From positions 124,001 to 188,000 of the forward strand of contig CAWGBJ010000002.1 in assembly GCA_963820795.1 (NCBI GenBank): a stretch of 64,000 nucleotides of DNA, in the 5' to 3' direction. Within the stretch, counting starts at the first letter, position 1; every line of letters starts with the position of its first letter. Positions 44,439-53,214 of the stretch are shown here, piece after piece. This DNA comes from Roseiarcus sp963820795. Its GTDB lineage: Bacteria > Pseudomonadota > Alphaproteobacteria > Rhizobiales > Beijerinckiaceae. The position numbers were made by a program, and so were the translations under genes. The notes under the pieces are model-generated. The model made no database searches, was not told the origin of the DNA, and worked only from the letters and a program-made list of their open reading frames with translations.

Positions 44439-45613
44439 GGCCCCTCATTCGCCTTGCCGTCGCTCTAGCGGGGCTCGCTGTCGTAAGCGCCTCAGCCGCG
44501 GAGGCCGAGCCCGGGCAAATCTCTGCTCTCGTGGACGATCTGCAGCACATCCAAGTCCGCGTCGCCCTGGGAGAAAAGGACGCCTACGCGGATGAGGTGA
44601 AGCAATTGAGGACGATCGGAGCGGCGGTCGCTGTCGCCACGCCCGAGCACTGGAAGGAGCGGCGTGAAGCCGACGCGCTCGTTCTCTACATCCTCAGCGG
44701 CGGCGCGCTGGCTGCCGCCGTTCCGCTCGTGAGGGGCGAGGCGATCGTCGAATCCGAGCGTCCGCTCGCCCGCGGCGCCGTTGCCTACATCAGCAGCCAT
44801 GAAGCCGATGCGCTCGAGCTTCTCCGCAACCTCGATCTTCAAACGCTCGACCCGCGAGTCGCCGGTCCGATAGCCTTCGCGCTCTCGGTCTTGCAAACGA
44901 AGCGCGATCCAAAGGCGGCGGTGTTCTATCTCGACTGGGCGCGCCTCGTCGCGCCCGGCGGACTGGTCGAGGAGGCGGCGCTGCGGCGCGAGACCGCCCT
45001 GCTTGCGGAAGCGCGCGATCCGCCGCGCGTCGCGGCGCTGACGCGCCGATATGCGAGCCGCTTTGGCGCCTCGTTCTACGCCGCGGAGTTTTTCCGCGAA
45101 CTCGCGGGAATGATCGCCCGCTTCGGCCTGGCTGACGATCCGGCGAATTTCCAGCTTCTGTCGGATGCGACGGCGAGCTTGCCGGCGGACGCGCGGCGCC
45201 AATTCCTCCTCACCCTGGCGAAGGCCGGCATCGTCAACGCGCGGTTCGATGCCGCCAGGGCGGCCGCCGCGGAGGTCTTGCGCAGCGTAGCTGCGGATAA
45301 CCAGGACGAAGCGCGGGCGCGCCTCTATTTGGACGCGGGGCGCCTGTTCTCCGATGGTTACGACGCCGCACGCGCCGACCTGCGCGAGATTGCCGCCGCG
45401 AAGCTCGACCGCTCGGACGCAGGCCTTCTGGCTTCGGCCCGCAGCGTCGCAGCTCAACTGCGGATTGCGCCGAGCGCCGGTGCGATGGAGGCGCAGGGCG
45501 AAGTTGCGGGCGAAGGCAAAAAGGAAGGCGCGGATCAGACGATCCAACAGGCCGAAGAGGCGCTGAAGCGGACCGATGACATCGCCCGCGCGGACGGCGC
45601 GGAGGGACCATGA
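44435..45613 (+). CDS. motC: Periplasmic motility protein MotC
   Basis: 392 aa from a GTG at 44435 (GTGA overlap with the motB stop). A signal peptide (RPLIRLAVALAGLAVVSASAAEA) is followed by a helical TPR-like body: ISALVDDLQHIQVRVALGEKDA, then ARGAVAYISSHEADALELLRNLD and DWARLVAPGGLVEEAALRRE. MotC is the rhizobial periplasmic stator partner that stabilises MotB. The C-terminus is charged with TIQQAEEALKRTDDIAR. It overlaps fliK by 4 nt. Confidence 0.92.
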   Translation: MRPLIRLAVALAGLAVVSASAAEAEPGQISALVDDLQHIQVRVALGEKDAYADEVKQLRTIGAAVAVATPEHWKERREADALVLYILSGGALAAAVPLVRGEAIVESERPLARGAVAYISSHEADALELLRNLDLQTLDPRVAGPIAFALSVLQTKRDPKAAVFYLDWARLVAPGGLVEEAALRRETALLAEARDPPRVAALTRRYASRFGASFYAAEFFRELAGMIARFGLADDPANFQLLSDATASLPADARRQFLLTLAKAGIVNARFDAARAAAAEVLRSVAADNQDEARARLYLDAGRLFSDGYDAARADLREIAAAKLDRSDAGLLASARSVAAQLRIAPSAGAMEAQGEVAGEGKKEGADQTIQQAEEALKRTDDIARADGAEGP

Positions 45614-47130
45614 GCGCCATCGCGCCCGCTGCTCATGCGCCGCACCCGGCGCCGCTTGGTCCCGGCGGACACGCCGCGCCGGCGCTCGCACATCCGCGCG
45701 CCGCCTTCGGCGCGGTGCTCGATTCTTTGCCGAAAGCAGACGCCCGACCGAACGGCGCGCCGTCGGACGAGCACGGCCGGCGCGAAGCGCCGCAGGGGCT
45801 CCCGAACCTGGCCCAATCCCTTAGCGCGTCGCTTGCTTCCCTTCTGCCCAGCGCAGCTGAGCCGGTTTTCGCGATGAGGTCGACGGACGGGCCCAAGAAT
45901 GAGGGCCTCGCGCCCTCGCCCGCGCCGGCCGGGGTGAAGCCGTCCACCCCAAGCGAAGACCCCAATATCAAGGGCGCGGTTGCCCCCGGCGGGGCGCCGG
46001 TTGTCGGCAAGCTGGTCGGCGAGCGGGCCTTCCATGCGTTGGATCCGACGCCTTGGGAGGCGACGGCGTCCTTGGCGCAGGCTGCCTCTGAACCGCGCCG
46101 AAGCGCGTCTTCGCCCGCGCAGGAGGCCCGGCCTACGCAGCAGGCGACGGGCGCGGCGCTCTCGCCGCCGCCCGAGGTGGGCGCTCCTTCGGCCTCCGCC
46201 GAGCCGACCACGCATTTGATAGCGACGACGCCGTCGCCTAGGCCCCCGACGCCTTGGGAGGCGACGGCGTCCTTGGCGCAGGCTGCCTCTGAGCCGCGCG
46301 GAAGCGCGCCTTCACCCGCGCAGGAGGCTCGGCCTACGCAGCAAGCGACGGGCGCGGCGCTCTCGCCGCCGCGCGAGGCGGCCGCTCCTTCGGCCTCCGC
46401 CGAGCCGGCCACGCGTTTGATCGTGACGATGCCGTCGCCTGCGCCCCCGACGCCCGCGTCCGCCGCGCCGAAGGGGTTTCGGGCGGAGCGGCAAAGCCCG
46501 AGCGCCTCCGCAGTCGCGAACGCGGCCAGCCACAAACCGCCGCCCGCGCCTGAGCCGCGGAGCGGGGCGGCGACGGACGATCGGCAGCCGTCCGGAGCGG
46601 AAAAAGCTGGCGCGGACGATTCCGCCGCGGCGGATACCAGCCAGCCTCAAGCTCAGGGCGCAAGCTTTGGCGGGCTGCAGCCGACGTCGGTCGTCGCCGT
46701 GGGAACGGTGCAGACCGGCTCTTCGGCTTCGCTTCCGGCCGCCGCAGCGCCGGCTCCGTCCTCGCCGCGCGCCTCGCCTGCGACGCCGCAGGCGCCGCCG
46801 GTGAGAGAGATCGACGTCGATCTCTCGCCGGGCGGGCTCGAGGACGTCTCCATGACCATGCGGCTTTCCGGCGACAAGCTTTCGCTGGTCGTCCGCGCCG
46901 CCAGCTCTCAGACGACAGGCGCGATCGAAGGCGCGCGCGAGGCGATTGCCGAGCGGCTGGCCGCGATCGGTCAGCCGCTCAGCGCCTTCATCATCCAGCA
47001 AACGGGCTCGACAGCCGATGGAAACGCGAGCGAAGCCTCGAACCAGGGGAGCGGCGATGCGAGGCCGCAGAGCGAGCAGGACCTTGCAGGCGAAGGGCGC
47101 GGCGCTCGGCGCGGCGCTCGCGATTTCTAG
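45610..47130 (+). CDS. fliK: Flagellar hook-length control protein FliK
   Basis: 506 aa, very rich in Ala, Pro and Ser. Residues about 1-390 have no fixed fold, as expected for a ruler. The C-terminal domain (VREIDVDLSPGGLEDVSMTM, then LSLVVRAASSQTTGAI and AIGQPLSAFI) is the FliK hook-length control domain that switches export specificity. The ruler region holds two 201-bp tandem units (46047-46448). Its 3' end overlaps the lytic transglycosylase gene by 74 nt. Confidence 0.92.
   Translation: MSAIAPAAHAPHPAPLGPGGHAAPALAHPRAAFGAVLDSLPKADARPNGAPSDEHGRREAPQGLPNLAQSLSASLASLLPSAAEPVFAMRSTDGPKNEGLAPSPAPAGVKPSTPSEDPNIKGAVAPGGAPVVGKLVGERAFHALDPTPWEATASLAQAASEPRRSASSPAQEARPTQQATGAALSPPPEVGAPSASAEPTTHLIATTPSPRPPTPWEATASLAQAASEPRGSAPSPAQEARPTQQATGAALSPPREAAAPSASAEPATRLIVTMPSPAPPTPASAAPKGFRAERQSPSASAVANAASHKPPPAPEPRSGAATDDRQPSGAEKAGADDSAAADTSQPQAQGASFGGLQPTSVVAVGTVQTGSSASLPAAAAPAPSSPRASPATPQAPPVREIDVDLSPGGLEDVSMTMRLSGDKLSLVVRAASSQTTGAIEGAREAIAERLAAIGQPLSAFIIQQTGSTADGNASEASNQGSGDARPQSEQDLAGEGRGARRGARDF
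46047..46448 (+). repeat. Two in-frame 201-bp tandem repeats in fliK
   Basis: The units 46047-46247 and 46248-46448 are nearly identical, each 67 codons beginning TPWEATASLAQAASEPR, so the reading frame is kept. The third boundary reads GACGCC again at 46449, so the duplication junction is clean. The high identity suggests a recent event or ongoing homogenisation. Confidence 0.85.
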
Positions 47131-47659
47131 CGTCGCCCTCGAGAGCGCGCCGGCGAGCGGCGCGCAAGCTTCGACCGCCTGCGAGCGCGAGATGACGCGC
47201 GCCTCGGCCGCGACCGGCGTGCCGCTCAACGTCCTCTATTCCGTCGGCCTGACGGAGACCGGCCATCGCGGCGAGCTCGAGCCTTTTGACATGAACATCG
47301 ACGGGCGGGAGGTTCATTCGGCCAGTCTCGCCGAGGCGCTGGCGCGCTTCGCCGCGGCGAAAGCCAACGGCGCGAAATTCATCGACATTGGCTGCATGCA
47401 GATCAACGCGCGTTTCCACGGGTCGCATTTCGGCTCGCTCGCGGCAATGTTCGATCCGACTGAGAACGTCGACTATGCGGCGAGCCTTCTCAAGGGCCTG
47501 AAAGCGCGCGAGGGCAGCTGGACGCTCGCGGTCGCCCGCTACAATGCCGGTCCCGACAATCCGGCGGCCGAGCGAACCTACGTCTGCGCCGTCATCCGCA
47601 ACATGGTCGCGAGCGGCTTCGGCGCCTGGACGGCGAACGCCCGCGCCCTCTGCCGGTAG
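47057..47659 (+). CDS. Lytic transglycosylase domain protein
   Basis: 200 aa from the ATG at 47057 with AGGGGAG upstream. A signal-like region (ALGAALAISSVALESAPASGA) precedes an SLT domain: LNVLYSVGLTETGHRG (catalytic Glu), DIGCMQINARFHG and ARYNAGPDNP. These are lysozyme-like muramidases. The gene overlaps the fliK 3' end, which points to opening the cell wall for the flagellar rod. A short C-terminal tail follows. Confidence 0.9.
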   Translation: MRGRRASRTLQAKGAALGAALAISSVALESAPASGAQASTACEREMTRASAATGVPLNVLYSVGLTETGHRGELEPFDMNIDGREVHSASLAEALARFAAAKANGAKFIDIGCMQINARFHGSHFGSLAAMFDPTENVDYAASLLKGLKAREGSWTLAVARYNAGPDNPAAERTYVCAVIRNMVASGFGAWTANARALCR

Positions 47660-47842
47660 GGCGAAGGCGCAGCTGACCGCGTCGGCGTGATCCGCTGGCC
47701 GCCGGAGAATCTCCGCTCAGAGCGCGACGCGATCGGGTCGAACCGTCGCCGCCGCGGGCCAAGAGCGAAGGACCGGATGAGGAAATCTTGCCGATCCCTT
47801 GCCTGCTGGCCGGTTCTGACGCGTGCGCGGAAACCAAGGCGG

Positions 47843-48402
47843 TTCCGCCTGTTCATCCCTCATAATGCCTGCCAACAGGGGAATCGCCTCCCGCCGCGCG
47901 TCGAGCTCGTGCTCAAATCCATGCTATTTCATTTCGTTGGGTGGATTTGCTCGTGCGGAAGGGAAAGACAAAACAGGGAAACTATTTTCCCTGTGAGGCC
48001 CCCTAACAGGAGGCAACAGCGAGGAGAGCGCGAAGCGGAAAAACCGGCTTCTTCGGTGCGGCGCGAGAGCTTGATCGTCAAGAAAATCTAAACGAGCGGC
48101 CGGCAGCCCGGCTCCGCTACGCGGTTAAGTGAGGATACTTGCCATATCTACTTGATTTTACGAATGTAACTACAGTGTGAGAGGCGCTTTGCCTCGCCGG
48201 ATCTCGCCACATGCCAGCCCGCTCCAGACCAAGCAGATTTCTTCAGGCGCCCCACCGAAGGGTCCAATGAAAGCGCGGTTCGGATTGAAAATTCGGCGCC
48301 AAGAACACGAACAGAAGCAGAGCCCTTTGGGTGTCTTTTTGTGCGCTTCGCGCCATTATGGTGAATGGGTCCGGCTTGATCCGTTGGGTCGCCTAAGAAT
48401 CT
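47843..48402. repeat. Mosaic intergenic repeat, copy B
   Basis: This copy shares with 14643-15166 the blocks TTCCGCCTGTT, GGAAGGGAAAGAC, AAGCGGAAAA, GTCAAGAA, CTTGATTTTACGA and the closing CCGGCTTGATCCGT/AAGAATCT. It carries a perfect hairpin ACAGGGAAA-CTAT-TTTCCCTGT (47973-47994). The GCAGATTTCTTCAG block here lies at 48233-48292, after the main block rather than before it, and about 60 nt of extra sequence follows. The copy ends 17 nt from the stop of the convergent binding-protein gene. 47660-47842 shows nothing else. Confidence 0.75.
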
Positions 48403-48419
48403 TCGCCCTGGCTCGTCGC

Positions 48420-49451
48420 CTACTTCGGCCGCAAATCGAGGCCGACGCCCTTGTTCACGAACTGGAGCGTGTAGGCCTTCTTGTAGTCGAGGCCCTCAGG
48501 CAGAACGCCCGCCTTCGCCATCTGATCGTAGAAGCTCTTCATCCGCTCGTCCGACATCGCTCCGATGCCGTGCTTCAGCGCCTCGCCGGAATCGACCATG
48601 TCGTATTTCTTCAGCGCGGCGATCGAGAAGGCGATCTGCGCATCGGTCATATCGGGATTGTCTTTCTTGATGAGCGCGTTGGCGCCCTGGTTGTCGCCGT
48701 ACAGATAATGATACCAGCCGATGGCCGACGCATCGACGAAGCGCTGCACCACGTCGGGGCTCTGCTCGACCAGATCGCTGCGGCATTCGATCGTCGTCGA
48801 CACGGTCTCGAATCCGTAGTCGGCCAGCAGGAACACGTTGGGCTTGAAACCGCCCTGCTTTTCGATGGCGAAAGGCTCGGACGTGGCGAAACCCTGCTGC
48901 ACCGATTTCTTGTCGGCGATGAACGGCCCGGGATTGAAGTTGTAAGGCTCGACATTGCTCTCGGAAAAGCCCCAGCGCGATTTGAGCCATAAATAGAACG
49001 TGGCGAGGCTCGGGCGGGAGATGAAGAGCACATGCGCGTCCTTCAGGCTCTCGAACGTATCGAGGCCCTCGCCCGGATGGCTGAGCAGGACCTGCGGGTC
49101 CTTCTGGAACATTCCGGCGACGGTGATGAGCGGCAATCCTTGCCTGACCGCGTCCATGGCGCCGATCATGTCGGACTCCATGTCGCAGTCGATCTTGCCC
49201 GCCGCCGCCATCAAGCGGGGGTTGCTGTTCGGGCCGCCCTGCACGATCGTCACGTCGAGCCCGTATTTGGCATAGGTGCCGTCGGCGACGGCCTGGTAGA
49301 AGCCGCCGTGCTCGGGTTCCGCCAGCCAGTTGGTGCCGTAGCTCAGCTTGGTGAGCGGCGCCGCCGGCGCCGGCTCGGCGGCGAGCGTAAGAAGCATGAC
49401 GGCCGCGCTGAGCGCTGCGGTCGGCGTGAGAGGGCTTTTCAACTTCAGCAT
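48420..49451 (-). CDS. NMT1/THI5-like ABC transporter substrate-binding protein
   Basis: 343 aa with a signal peptide (residues 1-30, ending APAAP). LSYGTNWLAEPEHGGFYQAVADGTYAKYGLDVTIVQGG is the SsuA/THI5-like N-terminal lobe, followed by MAAAGKIDCDMESD and GVLPEGLDYKK near the end. Members bind nitrate, sulfonates, taurine, pyrimidine precursors or similar. No permease or ATPase lies nearby, so it is an orphan binding protein. The Shine-Dalgarno GGAGG lies upstream of the ATG. Confidence 0.9.
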   Translation of the reverse strand: MLKLKSPLTPTAALSAAVMLLTLAAEPAPAAPLTKLSYGTNWLAEPEHGGFYQAVADGTYAKYGLDVTIVQGGPNSNPRLMAAAGKIDCDMESDMIGAMDAVRQGLPLITVAGMFQKDPQVLLSHPGEGLDTFESLKDAHVLFISRPSLATFYLWLKSRWGFSESNVEPYNFNPGPFIADKKSVQQGFATSEPFAIEKQGGFKPNVFLLADYGFETVSTTIECRSDLVEQSPDVVQRFVDASAIGWYHYLYGDNQGANALIKKDNPDMTDAQIAFSIAALKKYDMVDSGEALKHGIGAMSDERMKSFYDQMAKAGVLPEGLDYKKAYTLQFVNKGVGLDLRPK

Positions 49452-49835
49452 GGCTGGCCTCCGGCTCGATCACGAGATGCAAATGGCTGAGCATTCTGTG
49501 CAAGGTTCGCGCCAAGCGCCAGCTGGATTGCGAGAAAGGCGTCTTTACTGCCGGCTTTGGCGGAGGGGTGAACCCTCAATTCCAGCCGCGTTTCCATGGT
49601 TTCGAAGGCGTACCGCGCCGTTTTGCCGTTTTCAGCCGCCCGTCCGGAGAACGGCTCCTTCCGGGTGGGCTCAACGGACCTCGGGTAGCGCTTGGTCTTC
49701 TCAATTTCGTTCATCCGGCACGGGTCGCTGGGATCCACATCACAAGCTTGAATCACGCCCGAACTTGCCGTTCAATGGGTTCTCCAACGGTCTCTAAGAC
49801 TTTGGATTGGCGACACATGGACCAGGAACGGACGC
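49452..49835. other. Intergenic region without a recognisable gene
   Basis: 384 nt upstream of the divergent binding-protein and RidA genes. A 103-aa minus-strand frame (49445-49756) is charged but has no family similarity or good ribosome-binding site. No repeat or RNA gene was recognised. Confidence 0.4.
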
Positions 49836-50237
49836 ATGCAACGAGAGATCATCCGGGTCGAGCCGATTGACAGCAATTTCGAGAAGTGGGGCGCGCCGGT
49901 GTCCACCTGCACCCGCGCCGGCAACATGCTGTTTGTCTCGGGCATGCCGCCCTTCGATCCTGAGACCGGCGAGATCCTCGTCCACGCCCCGTTCGAGCGC
50001 CAGGTTGAGCTGATCCTGGATCAGCTGAAGAAGGCGCTGGAGGCCGCCGGGTCGGACCTCGACCATGTGCTGAAGTGCAATGTGCTGTGCATCTCGGCGG
50101 ACCGGTTCAAGGCCTTCAACGAAGTCTACAAGCGCTACTTCCCGAAAAACCCCCCAGCCCGCATCTTCTTCTGCGTGCCTGAGTGGACCGGGCCCTTCGA
50201 CGTCGAGGTCGATTGCGTGGCGGTCACGAAGGACTGA
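49836..50237 (+). CDS. RidA-family (YjgF) protein
   Basis: 133 aa with GNMLFVSGMPPFDPETGEIL, QVELILDQLKKALEAAGSDLDHVLKCNVL and NPPARIFFCVPEWTGPFDVEVDCVA, the RidA trimer core with the conserved Arg in NPPARIF. RidA proteins hydrolyse reactive enamine/imine intermediates from amino-acid metabolism. No neighbouring pathway gene is evident. Confidence 0.9.
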   Translation: MQREIIRVEPIDSNFEKWGAPVSTCTRAGNMLFVSGMPPFDPETGEILVHAPFERQVELILDQLKKALEAAGSDLDHVLKCNVLCISADRFKAFNEVYKRYFPKNPPARIFFCVPEWTGPFDVEVDCVAVTKD

Positions 50238-50261
50238 CCTCGGCCGGCAGCAGCTCGCGGG

Positions 50262-50450
50262 AGCGGGGATGCAGAAGCCGTCGTCGAGTGTCCTGAACAG
50301 GTTTCGATAGGTCTCCTCGCTTTCCTTGAAGTTGGGTTCGGGCGCCGACCTCCTGGCCGCCGTGTGGTTCCGGGCCAGGAACCTTTGCGCCGCCGTTCGC
50401 AGTCGCTTAGGCCAGAACCCGGTCGGCGGGGGCTGCGTCGACGACCGACC
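50262..50450 (-). pseudogene. PAS-domain fragment, possible remnant of a sensor
   Basis: The minus-strand frame contains ESEETYRNLFRTLDDGFCI at 50268-50324, the start of a typical PAS domain. Sequence either side shows no kinase or further PAS strands, and the frame runs through the RidA gene as antisense. A broken sensor relic is the best reading, though a chance match cannot be excluded. The rest of 50238-50634 shows no gene. Confidence 0.4.
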
Positions 50451-50634
50451 GGATGCGCCGACGCGCTCCGACGCCTGCTCATCGCTCTGGGGGTCGTGGG
50501 TCCGGTATTTGGTCTTCGCCCATTGCAAGGATCATTGTCTTTCGGATTTCGGGCGAGAACAATGCCGTCGCTCGAAAGCAGAGCGGGACGAGCCGGCCTC
50601 GGCGAGGTATGCTCAGTGAAGCGGGGATTCCACA

Positions 50635-51672
50635 ATGCGACAGGCAAATCGGAAGCGCGACATGGCGGCAACGGCGTTCGTCTCGGCCTTGTTCTGCGCC
50701 GGGGGGGCCGCGGCGGACGAGCCGACGCTCGGCGCGGCAGCCGCCGCGAGCGGGCGCTATTTCGGCGCGGCGCTCGATCCGGGCGCTTTTGACGAGCCGC
50801 GCTATCGCGACCTGGCGGCCCGACAGCTAACCTCAGTGACGCCGGAGAACGCGATGAAATGGGGCGCGGTCGAGGCCTCGCGCGGCCAATTCGATTGGGG
50901 CGCCGCGGACGCGCTCGTCGCTTTCGCCAAGGCGCACGGGCAGAAGATCCGCGGCCATACGCTCGTCTGGCATTCGCAAGTGCCCACGTGGGTCATTGGC
51001 GGCGCGTTTTCGCCCGAAGAGCTCAAGGACCTGATGGTCGCTCACATCGCGACCGAGGCCGGGCGCTACAAGGGCGCGATCTACGCCTGGGACGTCGTCA
51101 ACGAGCCCTTCGCCGATGACGGGCAATGGCGCCGCTCGATCTGGTACGACGCGATGGGTCCGGACTATGTCGCGATCGCGCTCAAGGCCGCCCGCGCGGC
51201 CGACCCCGGGGCTAGGCTCTACATCAACGACTACAATGTCGAAACCGCGGGGCCGAAGATGCGGGCGCTCCGCAACCTCGTCGCCTCGCTGAAACGCGCG
51301 GGCGCGCCGATCGACGGCGTCGGACTGCAATCGCATTTCGTCGCCGGCGCCGTGCCCAAGGATTTTCAGGCTGTGATGACGGCGTTCGCTGCGCTGGGCG
51401 TCGACGTCGCCGTGACCGAGCTCGACCTGCGCATGCGTCTGCCGCCCAACGCCCGGTCGCTCGCGACGCAGGCCGCCGATTACGCGGCGATCGCCGGCGC
51501 GTGCCGGGCGACGCCGCGCTGCGTCGGCGTCACCACCTGGGGGATCACGGACGCCCGCTCCTGGATCCCCTCGTTCTTTTCCGGCTACGGCGCGGGCCTG
51601 CCGTTCGACGAAGCGTACCGCCCGAAGCCAGCGGTCGCGGCCATCGTCAAGGCGCTGACGACGCCGCGCTAG
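50635..51672 (+). CDS. GH10 endo-1,4-beta-xylanase
   Basis: 345 aa with a signal peptide (residues about 1-27). The GH10 barrel shows TSVTPENAMKWGAVEASRGQF, IRGHTLVWHSQVPTWV, YAWDVVNEPFAD (acid/base Glu), LYINDYNVET and DVAVTELDLRM (nucleophile Glu), then TTWGITDARSWIP. It should cleave xylan or related beta-1,4 glycans outside the cytoplasm. No carbohydrate-binding module is present. The neighbouring sugar ABC importer and GH3 enzyme suggest uptake of the released sugars. Confidence 0.94.
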   Translation: MRQANRKRDMAATAFVSALFCAGGAAADEPTLGAAAAASGRYFGAALDPGAFDEPRYRDLAARQLTSVTPENAMKWGAVEASRGQFDWGAADALVAFAKAHGQKIRGHTLVWHSQVPTWVIGGAFSPEELKDLMVAHIATEAGRYKGAIYAWDVVNEPFADDGQWRRSIWYDAMGPDYVAIALKAARAADPGARLYINDYNVETAGPKMRALRNLVASLKRAGAPIDGVGLQSHFVAGAVPKDFQAVMTAFAALGVDVAVTELDLRMRLPPNARSLATQAADYAAIAGACRATPRCVGVTTWGITDARSWIPSFFSGYGAGLPFDEAYRPKPAVAAIVKALTTPR

Positions 51673-51699
51673 CCAGCGGATTGCGTCGAGGTCGATCCG

Positions 51700-52290
51700 C
51701 GCGCGTCCCTTCTCCCCTTGCGGGAGAAGGTGGCGTCCCGGAGGGACGCCGGATGAGGGGTTGGGCGCCAGGCGCATTTGTAGCAGCGCGCCTGACGGCG
51801 TGGACCTCTCACCCCAACCCCTCTCCCGCAAGGCTACGACAGTATGCGATGCTCTTCATCGGACGGCTCGCGGTGGCGTGCTTCCCCTTCTCCGCGAAGC
51901 GGGGAAGGTGGCCGAAGGCCGGATGGGGTATGGAAAGCAGGTATGGTCCAACGAAGGTTCGCGCGTGACGATTGTGCAATCCGACTTGGGCCGAAGCAAC
52001 GGGCCACACCCCATCCGGCGCTCCGCGCCACCTTCCCCAGCAAGCTGCCAGCAAGCTGGGGAAGGAGAACCCGAGAGTCGACCAGGTCGTCATCTTCTCC
52101 ACGAAGTGTCGAAGGCGACGGATGGGGTGCGGAAAGCAGAATCGCGGCGACGAAGGTTTGCGGCGCCGCTTGTGCAATCGTGACGGCGTCGAAGCGACGG
52201 CCCACACCCCATCCGGCGCTCCGCGCCCCCTTCCCCGGCAAGCTGTCAGCAAGCTGGGGAAGCGGGAACGCGCAAATCGAGATCTGTGCA
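51700..52290. repeat. Cluster of palindromic REP-like elements
   Basis: First element: CCTTCTCCC (51708-51716) pairs with GGGAGAAGG (51722-51730), and GGCGTCCC (51732-51739) with GGGACGCC (51743-51750); a related sequence in inverted orientation follows at about 51808-51832. Then two tandem units begin at GGATGGGGT (51921) and GATGGGGT (52121), about 199 nt apart. Each ends with an ACACCCCATCCGGCGCTCCG stretch and a CTTCCCC/GGGGAAG stem (to about 52068 and 52270). This fills the 650-nt gap between the xylanase and the permease genes. It is probably a REP/BIME-type array that may stabilise or terminate transcripts. Confidence 0.7.
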
Positions 52291-52326
52291 CGCATGGTGC
52301 CGGGAGAGGGGGTCGATCGGCGCCGG

Positions 52327-53214
52327 TCAGGCCTTGACCGCGCCGGCGGTGAGGCCGGCGACGATCCAGCGCTGCGCCACCAGGAACATCAGGATCGCCG
52401 GCAGGATGGTCAGGGTGATGAAAGCGAGGACCAGCTGCCAAGCGGTCATGTATTGGCCCTGGTAGGCCATGAGGCCGAGCGTCCAGGGGTATTTCGATTC
52501 GCTATTGAGGATCACGAGCGGCAGGAGATAGCCGTTCCAGCTGCCGACGAACGAGATCACGGCCACCGTCGAGAGGATCGGTCCGGACAGCGGCAGCGTG
52601 ATGAAGAAGAAGTAGCGGAAATAGCCGCAGCCGTCCATCATCGCCGCGTCGAGGAGTTCGAGCGGCAGCTGTTTGAACGCGGTGCGCAACAGCAGGATGG
52701 CCATGGCGAGCGAGAAGGCGACCTGCGGCAGGATCACCCCCCAGTAGGAATTGAGGAGGCCTAGGTCACGGATCTTGATGAAGAGCGGCAGAATCGCCGT
52801 CGCCACCGGAAACAGGAGCCCAAGCAGGAGATAACTCAGGAGGAAGCGTTCGCCGAAGAAGCGCAGGTGGGCGAAGGCGAAGGCCGCCATCGACGCCAGC
52901 GCCAGCGTCAGGGCGACCGTCAGCAAAGCGATCAAGAGCGAATTGCCGAGCACCTGCCAGTATCGATAACCCGAGAGAATCTCCCAGTAATTCTGCCAGA
53001 CCCAGACGTGCGGCGGGCCGAACGGATTCGACTGCAGGTCGCCCAGTTCCTTGAAGCCGTTGAGCGCGGTCGCGAGGATCGGAACGAGCACGACGCCCGC
53101 AAGGACGACGAGCGTCGCGAAGATCGCGATGCCGCCAAGGCCGCGCGGACGTCGGCCCGCAGGCTGGTGAGCCGCCGTCGCGGTTTCGAGGAGCGGGTAG
53201 GCCGTTTCAGTCAT
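52327..53214 (-). CDS. Sugar ABC transporter permease (MalG-like)
   Basis: 295 aa with about six membrane helices. The EAA loop (PLELLDAAMMDGCGYFRYFFFITLPLSGP) lies near residue 200 and contacts the ATPase. The helix order and the FLVAQRWIVAGLTAGAVK end are typical of MalG/UgpE. It overlaps the MalF-like gene by 8 nt. No ATP-binding protein gene is present, so it may share an ATPase encoded elsewhere. Confidence 0.94.
   Translation of the reverse strand: MTETAYPLLETATAAHQPAGRRPRGLGGIAIFATLVVLAGVVLVPILATALNGFKELGDLQSNPFGPPHVWVWQNYWEILSGYRYWQVLGNSLLIALLTVALTLALASMAAFAFAHLRFFGERFLLSYLLLGLLFPVATAILPLFIKIRDLGLLNSYWGVILPQVAFSLAMAILLLRTAFKQLPLELLDAAMMDGCGYFRYFFFITLPLSGPILSTVAVISFVGSWNGYLLPLVILNSESKYPWTLGLMAYQGQYMTAWQLVLAFITLTILPAILMFLVAQRWIVAGLTAGAVKA

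Noticed and set aside
49445..49756. 103-aa minus-strand frame upstream of the NMT1-like gene
   Set aside because: No family similarity and no good ribosome-binding site; overlaps the next start.
51700..52290. CRISPR array
   Set aside because: The repeats are palindromic, about 199 nt apart, only two units, and there are no short unique spacers or cas genes.
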